The position numbers and the translations under genes were made by a program. Positions 27,001 through 39,000 of a stretch of 64,000 nt of DNA are shown one piece after another; the first letter of the stretch is position 1; each line of letters starts with the position of its first letter. Location of the stretch: contig SADC01001337.1 in NCBI GenBank assembly GCA_004194705.1, forward strand, positions 360,835 to 424,834, given 5' to 3'. Source of the stretch: Ditylenchus dipsaci. Lineage: Eukaryota; Nematoda; Chromadorea; Rhabditida; Anguinidae. The notes beneath the pieces were generated by a model, which did no database searches, was not told where the DNA came from, and saw only the letters and a list, made by a program, of their open reading frames with translations.

Positions 27001-30000
27001 GCCTAAAAATCACGGAATGTGCTCACCGTTTGTGGATAAACGAGCATATTGTAAAAAAACGGGCACTATCAAGGACCTATTAGGCTGATACATAAGTTTT
27101 TACGGTTTTTTTAAACTAATGATTAAGTATCAAAACTATTTTTGAAAACACCATTGTGTAACTCTGTTATTCCGCTTCAAAGTGTGTTTTGGTATTTTTC
27201 GGATTATTTGAAAAACATCGGCATTTGGATCCAAACAATAGTGATGACATCATGGCTGGTTGACACGTATTTTCATCACTTTAATTGATTAAACGTTATA
27301 TTCAGGATTCAGCGTTTTGATGAATTTTTAAAATAGTCTTGTAGCGCAGTTCAAGAGCTACCATACTTATTTTACAGAATAATTGTTGAAGATCTGGTTT
27401 TGGAGATACGCACTTTTCAAAAAAATCTATTTCTTAAAAAATGAATGAAAATCCGAAAGAGTAGGAAAAACTTGGATTTTGGTCATTTTTTAAGACAAAA
27501 TGGGTAAAAAATGGCTTGTTTATGAGTTTCCTTTCAAAAAAGCTGAATATTTGTGTCGAAAAAAAAGACATATCAAAAATATCAGATTGAGCATTTTTCT
27601 TCAGAAATAAACCTATAGGCATATTTTTCAGTTTTTAAACAAACCCTACCTGGCATTCATCCAATTATTAAGTTTGCTGGTTCATCTCAAACCATGCCTT
27701 GAAATGTTGGGTTTTACTCATTTATCGTTGGGTTTGTGTGAGCCTCTAGAGAATTGACTTCCGCCTTCCAAAACTTTAACAAAAAGTTATTTGGAAGGTG
27801 AAAATTGAAGAGGCAATTTGTTCATTGTTAACTAAATTTAGAGGTTTTTGCTGGCTGGGTCGCCCACTCTTTCAATCTTGTGTGTTTTTCTGAAGTGACA
27901 AATTATGTTGATGTTTTTTTTATTTTTTTGTGATTTTTGGTATGTAAAGACTTCTGTAGCACGGAAAACGGCGTCCGCTGGCTTGTGAATGCCTTACAAT
28001 TCGTTTAGTCGCATTTTTACAAAGAATTTCGGACCACATGTGAAATAAGACTCAGTATTTGGTCTATTAGTGGCCGATTGGAAAGCTCCGATGTCAACTG
28101 TATAATCTATTGTATATTTGAAAAAAAAAAAAAATATTTTAAAAAAATGCTGTCTATTCAAAGGACTGCCTTTAAACTTTTTTCTAAAATTTTCATAATA
28201 AAAGTTCACAAAAAACATTGCCCTTTTAATAAACTCTCATGAAAATCTGAATAAATATTTATTCATTTCAAGTTTTCAGCATTATTTTTGATTAATAGTT
28301 CGAAATATTTTACTGGTCAGGCTATACACACTTCTCAAGGTCTTTGAAAATATCAATCTTGCTGTCACAAATCTACTTATTTTAGCAATTTTTTCTTGAG
28401 ACTTAATAAAAAAAACTAAGCGTCATCAGTGCGATTTTGTCTTTTTACAAAGTCGAAAAAGTAGTAGCACCAGATTTGGCATTAGTGGATCGTTTACTAA
28501 AGTCTAGTATTCCCTCAGCTTATTTATAAAAAAATGTAGACTTTTCTAGCTTCACCGCTGCCAATTAGTTAATCCTACTCCGACAAAGAAAATAACCAAG
28601 TAATAACTCCCTCGTTTATTGCTATTACTGCTAGTAATTTTTGTACAAGGCCCGAAGATCTCTTAATCGAGAAAAAATGCGAAAATATTAAGAGTAGATA
28701 AAAAATGGAAATTTACGGTCCCTTGTTAATGTGATGTAATAGCTCCAGAGGCGTAGCCACAAATTTCTGACGGGGACACCAAAAAATTTTAGGCCATTTT
28801 ACCTACACCGTTTTGAAAAAAACTGTCGTGGAGCACCAATAAGGGAAAATATTTAAAGATCCCCTACTCGCCCAGATCAGTATTACATTTGCAGCCGCGC
28901 ATGCCGGCGCCGCCTCAAATATGTGCCGCCCTTGCTACGCCACTGAATAGCTCGTATGAAAGGCATCTAGAATTTGCAATCTAGAATCTTTTAGCGTCAG
29001 ATTTTCGACCCAATTTTTCGATGACCTTTAGGCAAGTTATCACTAAAAATGTAGCACATCTCACTGGCTACAAAATGAATGGTAACTTGCCTAAGGATAG
29101 TCTCCAAAATGGGAGTCAAAACACAATGCCAAAGACAAGATTTTGAATTAGGAGACTGCCGCATGGCTGGGCCGAATCAGTTTAGCCATACTGAACAAAA
29201 TTGTGGTTACTTTTCGGATATGGATAAACCGACAGCCTTACGGATCATTTTTTAGCAAAACAATGAGCCTAGTGGGTAGAAATTTAGTCCGTGACCAGCC
29301 CTGGAATGCCATTCTGTTGAAGAGAATAACTTGCCTGCTCAAAAAATAAGAATTGTAACTACAGTCAACCCTCGATTTAACGACACCGCCGATTCAACGA
29401 CACCGGAAAATGAGCCAATTTGGTTAGCTTTGACTAAAATTTAGTCAAAGTGAACCCCCGATTTAGCGACACCCTCGATTTAATGACGCCTTAAGTCGCT
29501 CACCAGGGGTGTCGTTAAATCGAGGGTTGACTGCATTGTAAAGTTGTGAAGAAATTTAAAATTTGAAAGAAGTGATGGTCGGAGTGGCGCATATTGCATT
29601 ACCCAAAATTGATTTTTATCAGCTTCTAAGGGTGTTAACACCGTAAACCGACAAAAAAACATGTTTTTAGAAGGTGCTCGCACATTTTTAATCAAATTTT
29701 TTTATCCAAAAATCGACTTTTTGTCTTGGGCGACCTAGGGAAATGGTACTAAAAGGTAGCTGAATACCTTATTTTTTATTTTCGTAAGGGTTCGCGCATC
29801 CCAAACTCCGTGTTCCGAATTTACTTTAGTCCCCCAGACAAAAAGTCGATTTTCGGTCAAAATTTTTTTGCCTAAAAATGTGCGAGCACCCACTAAAACA
29901 TTTTTGTCTGGACACCCTTCTTAAACGAATTTCTAAAACACCTTTAAAAGTTGATAAAACGGGAAGTGTGTCACTTTAGCCGAAGTGGCCAACTTTAGCC

Positions 30001-33000
30001 AAAGTGATTTTTCGACATTCTACTTGCTCTAAATGTCAGAAAATTGCTTGCAAATTCCAGTTTTTTGTGGCTCAGACCAAAGAATTAAAAATGTTGGTTT
30101 TGATTGCTGTTTTATTTCGTGTTTCTTTTATTTTTTCTGTTGGAGCTTTGTGTGGTCTGTGAGCCAGGCATCCAGCCAGACATCCTCCTGTTGTAATTAA
30201 AACATATATGCTAAAAGCTGAATTGCTTTTCTAGACTGCCATTTTAAAAAGTTTTTTACTTTTTCTTTGTTGCTACTAGTAGCTACACTTTTGTCCGTCT
30301 GGATGGATAGCCACCACCTAAACAAAGAATAAATTATGGCAGCAGCAGCAAGTCTAGCACATAGGCTTTGTTTGGCTGCCAGTGATTTCAATTTTGTCTT
30401 ATTTCGTCTGATAAAACAGATTTCGTTGCTTGAAGTTAGTTGAAGGGTACTAGTTTGTTTACGATTTTTCATTTTCAATTTTGTTATTTATTGATCAAAG
30501 GTTGCTAAAATTAAACAGAACCCAAATTTTTGATCTGATCCATTGAGCCGGAAAAACCATATCCTAAAATCGGCATATCACCGGTTAATTAACCGAAATT
30601 TAAAAAAATAGTAAAAAATGGCTGTAGATGATTTTTTTCGGCGATAAGCACCAGTTCCGGTGAAAAACTGGCGCCCTATTTCGAAAATTAAGGTTCAAAC
30701 TTAACTGTATAACGAGAAAATATTGGTTGTCAATCACCTGCTCCCTACTTCGTTCTCAGTTTTCAGTCAGGTGGTCTTATTTTTCCTATAAACAAAAACA
30801 GTAAATTAATAATGTTGGTCCCTCCAATTTGAGCTGTGGTATGACCGTTTGAAGGGAGGCCTTTGGTTGCGGCTTTAGATGGTCGCATGCCCGGCTAAAT
30901 CAATAGCTCGCTGCTAGCAGTTGACACACACACTCTGTACTCAACTGACTGTGTGTGTGTCTGTCCCAGGGCAGGGCTGCTGCTTTGCACATACTGGGTG
31001 GTAGCAGTGCTAGTAGTGAGAGACAAAGTCACGAAGCACAGGCTGGCTGTCACCAGCTCTGTCACACCAGCCTAACACTACTTTTTTGCTTCATACTTAC
31101 TCTGGGGTGTTTGGTTTTAGATCTTTTTCCTACTTTCTAAGGCGGAAAGACGGTGAGATTACTGAAAAATGGTCTCATTAGCGCACTTATATGTATTTTT
31201 TATAGTGCGTAGTCGTGTAGCAGCTTTTTGACATTTTTCGGCCCTGTCACTCAATGGAGGAGGTTTTTTGCCTTGGTCCCGCTGTTGTTAAGACTTAGGT
31301 TTAGGAAAGGGTAGGCCAGCGTATGTAAGGATGGACTCGAACATGCTTCTAAGTCCGTCGTAACATACGCTGGCCTGACCTTGCCTAAGGCTAAATCCTA
31401 AAAACCACATAAAAATCGACAGGGGGACCAAGGCAAAAAAAACTCCGACATTGAGGGATAGGGAAAATTTTTCGATAGATTTACGGTATGGTTGTTAAAA
31501 AAATCGTCGTTAAAAACTCGGTAGCACTACAACTCACCGAAAATTTCAATTCGCCACGGTATCCGACACTTTTTAAAAATGTAGCCAGTTTTCTTTGGTC
31601 GACCTAGTCTACAGTTGTACGGGTGCCGAGTGGTTTTTTGGTGTAAGGGAACCTGGCGCATAAATTTTCGGCCATTAAACTGTGGTCTAGTCATGAAACC
31701 GCAAAAATTTCAATTTGCCTCTGGTTGTTCAAAAAAATTGTAGTTAAAAACTTGGTAAAACATCTCCTTTTTTGAGAAGAGAGATTATTTGATGTTGCCA
31801 TTGGCCAAAACCTATGGCAAAATCAGAACCCGGTGACTTTTCTGACCATAAAAAATCTAGAGTCAAAAAAGTGTCGGGTCTTGAATAATGTTCTTACATC
31901 AAGACTAGACTGTAAATTGAGTTCTTGATCCCAATTTTTTGTTTTTAGCTCATTTCTAGTTTTGACAGCTCAAGGTTAATGTACTTTTCTGTGATATCCT
32001 GGCTCCAAATCACCTTTTTCAATTTTGAAATGACGCAGTAAAGCTGTGTTGTTAGTATTATGTATTAGTAGTAATGATGGGATTAATTAGCTGATGTTGT
32101 GGTATGTATGTGCCACAACAACCACCAATAGCTCATTAGCAGCACCAGTGCCAGCAATAGGGCAATATGTGAATGCCCCCCCCCCTAACAACCACAAAAC
32201 AACATGTGAATGTGACGAAAATATTAGTTCTTCTTATGAACTGCCAACAGCTTTCCATTCTCTACAACCAAAACAACATTGGTAGCACTATAAATCTTGT
32301 TTTTCTGTACTTTCTTCCATTATCTTTTACATATTTTCACACTTTTCAGTCTCAAAAACCACAAACATGTGTCATAGTCCTTCTCTCTTTTCCACGACAT
32401 TTCTACAGTTATTTAAGGCAAATAAATAAATCGATAAATGGACCGAAAACATTGATTTTCTCTATTTTTGTTTGGGGTCTATTTTGTGGTGGGAAAATCA
32501 CCAAATAGGACTTGCGGGTTGTTGAATGTTGTGTAAGGAGATTTTTTAGGCGCACTTCGATCAATAAGTGATGAAAAACATTGTGCTGGAATTGTGAGAA
32601 TAATTAGCCACACCCACAAATCAGTGGCTGTGTCAATCACTTCTGTCTATACAGTATTTTTTTAAAACTTTTTGGCTGTGTTTTGATCAAAGTTCAATGG
32701 AAAATATTCGACGCTGCTAGTTAATCCCCCCCCCAAGAATTTTTCAGGTAGTCCTGAAACCGAGTTCGTAATCGTCTTTTTTGAAAAGATTTGACCTCTT
32801 TCCGGGACCCAAAATCTTTTTTATTTTTGAAGTTTTTAGTCAAATTTTTTTTCGCTCCAAAATAGCAATAAGCACCGGATAAAATGAAATAAAATCTTTT
32901 TTTTTACCCAAATGTCCTTTTTTTCGAAATTTTTCATTACGGACCCTGTCCTAAAACCACACTTTTTTGTTGAAAAAGCTGAAATTAGTACGGATTGTCT

Positions 33001-36000
33001 CTCAGCCTAAGGCCTAAGACCTGAAGCCTAATTGCTAAGCCAAAAATTATTGTGGGGGGGGGGGGGGCGGATGGGCATTCCCAAGCAGCTGTTTGGGGGG
33101 GGGGGGGGGTGTGGTAAAACCGAGTAGCACCAAATATTCGATTTCTGAGTAGGAATTCGACCTTTTTTTGGTAAACATGAACATTGACATAGAAGACCAT
33201 AAATTTTATTTATGCTAAAGCAGATATCCTGAAAAGCTATTATCCATCTTAACCAAGGATTTTTTATAAAATACATTAAAACTACTAACTTAAAATAACT
33301 TCATGCTTTTGTGGTTTCCATAAACAGAACACAAAATATCCAAATTTGCCCCAGAAAAAAAATGTGTGTTTTGGTAATAATAACAGGGGTTTCATGAAAA
33401 TTATTATTGCTTTGTATTTTTTAAAATATTGCTTTTTACTGATTTTTAATTGGTCTTCCGGTTTTTTAAACTGTAAACCAATTATTGTGGTTGAAGCAAA
33501 ATTTCTTGTTTTCGAATAATGTTATTGCCTGCTAATAATGTCACAGTTAACTTACTCATGACTAACTAATATTCATTTAGCTGTATTTAAAGTTGTCTTT
33601 TGATGATAAAAGTAATCCTATCCAGGCAAATCTCTCATGTAGAATAACTGTACAGCCTCCCCCTTTAAAATTCCAGATAGGTCAGATAAGGACTTAAAGT
33701 TTTGAAAAATCGTGTTGCCCTTGAAACGAGTCATCAAAATAATTTCGGAGACTCCAAAAAAGAGGTCATTCAAGCGAGCAAATTTAAAAAATTGCATTGT
33801 TCAAAGAACTTAATTTTTGAATTTCTAAAGTCACCAGTAAAGGTTGATACCTCGTTGGAAACCTTAAATCCGGGCAATACACTGGTATAAAAACTTAAAG
33901 TAAGAAAAACATGTTAGGGATTATCCTAAAGTACGCTGGACTATCCTGCGCCCAAGTCTAAGCAAAAAAAAATTGGCAGTAGTGACCAAGGTAAAATTAA
34001 AGGGACGAGTAAACGAAACAAGAGTCAATTCTGGAAATAAATTTGATCAAAAAACCCATACTTTCGCAGCATCTTATGCCAGGAACCCCACCTTATATTA
34101 ATCTTTTTGAAAATGCCATGTTTCAACCCACTATTTTTGTTGTGTCGTTGTTGACGTCACCTTACTGCTGCTACTTCACAAATTGAACTCGGTTCATTGC
34201 GTTTTCTTTTATTGGCAACAACAACAACAGGAGAAATATGCCCTTGTTTTCAGTTCTATTTTAGAAATTAGCGAATTTTTTTCATTGACTAGCAAGTCCA
34301 AATTAAAACTGCTATAAATACTCTAAAGCCCTAAAAACTGCTACTGCATTTATTTATCTCCTTCACCACAAATAACTTCCTTGAGCTTTTTGTTTGAGTT
34401 TCGATTGGGCCAGTAGCAGGTGGGTGTTTGCCCCCAGGACATCATCATCAATCAAAAGCTGTTTTTGTCGACATCACAATATTTTTGACTCAATTAGATA
34501 TCACCACCAGAATACACTTTTTAAAATCAAATTTTTCCAAACCTGATTTCCTCAGTTATTTTTCCCTACCTTTATTTTTTACTATTATGTAGCTCTGAAT
34601 CTCTATTTCTTAACAAGCTATTGAGTTATTTGATGCGCTTTCGAAAAAAAGCATTTTTACTGGGTATGCTTGTCTAAAAAGTTCACAATAAAATGGGTTT
34701 TTTTGGGCCCCTTCACTCAAAAAAAAATAGACGTATTTTTTCCTGCATTAAAAACTTTTGTGTAGTGTCATCTGGTAGATATGAAAAACGTGCGCCCCGT
34801 CAGATTTTTTTCAAAAAGGTGTAGGCAAAATGGCCTGGTACCTCCCCCCCGTCAGGAATTTCTGGCTAAGCTTCAGGTGTTAGGACGAACTCAAACACAT
34901 ACCGTATTCTCTCTAATGATCGCCTCAGGACCCTTATTTTTCAACCTTCATCCAGAGGGGCGCTTATTGGAAAGAATACGGTATTTAGACTTATGTTTGA
35001 AGCGCATCCCAATATACGCTGGCCTACTATTGCTTAAGTTTTAGCATAAGGAATCAAACAAAAAAAAAGGGGTCCAAGGCAAAACCCACCCCATTGTGTA
35101 ATAGGGCCAATATTTTTGTGTCAAAATAAAAATATGAATTTTCATGTCAAAATAAAAGTACTAAGATACAATAAAAACCGAGAAATGGTCTTTTTCATAT
35201 AAAATACTCAAAATGTACTTTTAAAAAATTAAAGCCTTTGGATAAATACATATTTTCACTTACAGCGAATCTTTTTTTCTGGCTAAGCATTAAAGTCGCT
35301 GTTTTTGAAAGCAGCATTCAAAGAAATCTGAAATTTCAGAGCGAGCACACGTGAGCTTCTTGCCTCAATTATTATCATGACATTCCTTTGCCTTCCTCCT
35401 TTTTTCTATTCTATGGACCATAACAAAAAGAATAATAAGCTATTCTTCAAAGGCATTACTAGCACACACACACTCAACCATATGGGTGTGTGTGACCTCT
35501 TTTTCTGGGTAAAAGCCAACAGAAAATATTTAGAGAAATATATATATTTTTTATTTTTCTAGATTTGAAGTTAACTATGTGTTTTTGTTTTGTGAACTTT
35601 CACGACTTTATATTTTCAGAATAATAAAGTCTTCATTTTAATTTATCCATATCACGCTACTTTTTATTTAAAAGGGCAAAGTGGAAAATAAAATTTATTT
35701 TTCATCTGGTTTATTGGCTCACTGATTTAACCCTAACTAATTAATTATCATTATTTTTGCTATTTTGATGGAGTTATTCGAGTTCTAGCTTTTTCATTAC
35801 AAAAAAACCTATGCTGTAATAAATAGAGATGGAAACGGAACGATTTTGAAGCATTATCCAGTCTCGGAATCTCAGCATAATTTTTTGTGACACCTATCCC
35901 GTCCCGGTGTCCTGTCCAGAAAAAAATTATTCGAATTTCGCCCCCTCCCGAAAATGTCAAATTTCTTTTTCTAGTAATAAATTAAGCATAGTGTTGTGTT

Positions 36001-39000
36001 CTTGAGAGCAGGAGAGAAGAGTTGCAGAGCGAACCAACAAGATAGTTTATAACGGAAACGGAATGATAACAATAGAGAACAGAGGGACACGAGTCAACAG
36101 AAGACTCGATGTCCTGTCAAGACAAATACAATTACAAATAACCTTTCCACACAACATCTCCCGCCTTAGCTAAAGATCCCCATGAGATAGATGAAAGAAC
36201 GATTGAATTTAGATATGAAGATAGGTGCCCCGGAACTAGACTACTTAAAGGCGAGCCAGACCAGAAGAGTGGGACACCCTCCAAGCAACTAGAAACTAGA
36301 CTACTTACAGGGGAGCCAGACCTTAGAAGAGTTGCTTGGGGATAAAGAGTTTTGATAATTTTGAGTCGATAAATGAGGGGACCTAGCAAGAGAAAGAAGA
36401 CTTACAAGAGTGGATACATGAGATAGAGAGTGATAGCTGAATTCATTTCTGTAGAGAGCCAGATTCTTTAGAGTCGCTTTATTGTATCCATATGCTTCCA
36501 CTTGGTAGAATGTCGAGTACTTGTCTTGGTCGTCGAAGAGCAGAGCGATGGAAGACTTGAGTTACAGAAGAGTCAGGCGGAGATTGATTAAGCGGCTTCG
36601 GCAACGTATTGTGGACCACCAAGGGCTGTCGAGGAGGAGCAGAGCGAAGCAGCACCTGAGTCAACGGAGAGCGACGTAGAGATTGATGGAGAGGAGTTTG
36701 CACTTGAAATTGATCCATCAAAGGCTGTTGATGTCGAGCAGAGCGACACAGCACTTGAGCCACAGAAGAGCGCGGCAAAGAAGAGGAATTTGGAGGCACT
36801 TGCACTTGAGTTCGATCCAACGAGAGTTGTTGAGCAGCTTGAGGAGATTTTGAGAAGGCTTGATTGAAGATAGTCTGAGGAAGTCGAGTAGAGATACCAG
36901 TTTGAGTCGGATCAATACGAGGACGGAGCTGATTGGCATAGCGACGATTTTGCTTTCCATCAAAGGCTGCTGAGTTGTCTTCCTTTTCTCCCCTTCCAGA
37001 ATGAGTGGATAGAATTGAGTCCTGAGCTTTCTTTGGAAGAGTCCTGTGTGAGCGGAGAATGATTGACGGAGAATGACTTTGAGTTTTTTCCACAGCTTGA
37101 TCAGCATCTGATAGAGATATTGGAGCGATCACTTCTGTTTCCATTTTATTGAGTTGCATTTGAGCTGCTGAAAGACTGAGAGCGCCGATCGGAATAGAAG
37201 TTGCTGAATTTGAATTTTCTGGAAAAATATGTGCAGAGCTTTTAGTTGGATAAGAGGCCGTCAAAGGCTTGATTAAGTCGAAAGCTTTAATCCACGGTCG
37301 TCCAATCAAATCAAATAGATGACTTCCCTGAATGACATATGCCTTGAGTTGATGAGTTCGATTCTGGAACTTGATTTTGAGATTGACCATGCGCAGGAGA
37401 TTGAAGGAGTGTCCAGTAAAGCTTCTTCCTTTTCTTGTAGTAGGCTGGAGAGGAGGCTTTCCAATTCGATTCCAGGTTTGAGCTGTCAGAAGAGTTTCTT
37501 GTGCGCCAGTGTCCATAAGCAGATTGTTGCATCGAATCGAGTTCATGACAAGCGAAAGCTTCCATGGCGGCACCTTATCTGATTGAGCTGGAGAGAATTT
37601 AGCCATACCTGTAAATATATCGTTTATATAAATAGCATTTGAGTTACGATTGGATTCGTCGGAGATGGGTCTTCGGCAAGCTGATTCAATGTGTCCCTTC
37701 AGATGGCAATTTCGACAGATAGCATTCTTATGACGGCACTGAGAGCGTTGATGGTCATTGGCACCACAGCTGTCGCACACGCCACCATAGGCTCGTCCGA
37801 TTTGATGTTGAGAGCGGAAATAATTTGGAGCTGGCTGAGAGCAAAATTTGGTATCCTTGCGTCTTGTAATTTGAGCGACGGCAGTGGATAATTGATAAGA
37901 GCCCATTTGCTTTGAGAGCTGGTCGAGATCGGAGTTGAACATGGATTGCTTCTTGCATTCTTCCACCAGTTCGTTGAGAGTGATCTTCTTATTTTCAGCT
38001 TCAGCTCTTTCCATCAGTTGAATGCACCTGGCACGCTGTCCACATTGATCTTGCATACCAGAAATGAGGATGAGGCACTTATGGTCTTCTTCGTCCATAG
38101 CACCCAGCTTGGCCAATTCCACTGAAGCATTGACTTGAGTAGCAAAGGAGATGAGGTCTTGAGCACCATTTTGAACTTGCTTTAGAGCTTCATAGCGGCG
38201 GATGACGAGAGAACGGGTTGAAGCAAAAAGAGATTTGAGGACGGCCACCACTTCTTGATAAGGCTTTTCGTACGGACCCTTAGGCTGGACTGCATCGGCG
38301 TACTTCCTAAAATCACACTCGGAAAGTTTACCAATTAAAGCTTGACCTTTGACTCGTCCGGAAGTGAAGCACCATCTGTTTTAATGAGCACTGAATAGCG
38401 TGCATACCATTTGTCGAAAGTGAGATCTTCCATCGGATTGTAGACGAACATTTCCATTCTAGCTGAGAGAGAGGAAACCAGATGAAGAGAACTGTTTGTA
38501 GAGTTGTTCCCAAAGCCACCAAGGGCATTGTCACCTTGGGGATGAAGAGCTGCACCACCACCAAAGGCTTGGAACATTTTTTCGAGAGATTGAAGAAAAA
38601 GCTGATTTTGCTGAGCTTGAGCCTGCGCTTGAACCTGAGCTTGGGCTTCGAATATTGCTTTGATTTGTTCAGGATCCATTTGACTGCGCCAATTGTTGTG
38701 TTCTTGAGAGCAGGAGAGAAGAGTTGCAGAGCGAACCAACAAGATAGTTTATAACGGAAACGGAATGATAACAATAGAGAACAGAGGGACACGAGTCAAC
38801 AGAAGACTCGATGTCCTGTCAAGACAAATACAATTACAAATAACCTTTCCACACAACACATAGTGACTGTCGGCATCCCCTGAATCTTCAGTGACCTATC
38901 TTGAAAAACTACTTTTATATTTGCTACTGCTCTTTTATCCAACAAAATGCGTAGGGGACATCCCCCTTGCTGGACTAATCGACAAAATACTAAATTGAAT

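Larger units (their letters stand above)
22986..35991. other. Upstream part of a ~21-kb intron; repeats only
   Basis: No gene is seen. It contains several MITEs and hairpins (listed), fragments with the CTGGCCTACCCTTGCCTAAG word, and unusually long G or C runs, for example around 33,053-33,109. Confidence 0.55.
35992..38858 (-). mobile_element. Complete but RT-less LTR retrotransposon
   Basis: It is bounded by two identical 165-bp LTRs (35,992-36,156 and 38,694-38,858, TG...CA) and by CATAG target duplications (35,987-35,991 and 38,859-38,863). It is transcribed on the minus strand. Just inside the 5' LTR is TTGGCGCAGTCAAATGG, a likely primer-binding site. At the other end AAGGCGGGAGA is a likely polypurine tract. 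Internal length is about 2.5 kb and it holds only a gag-protease frame. No reverse transcriptase, RNase H or integrase is present. Identical LTRs mean a recent insertion, so it was probably mobilised in trans by an autonomous relative. It lies antisense in the large intron of the PDE2-like gene. Confidence 0.93.
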
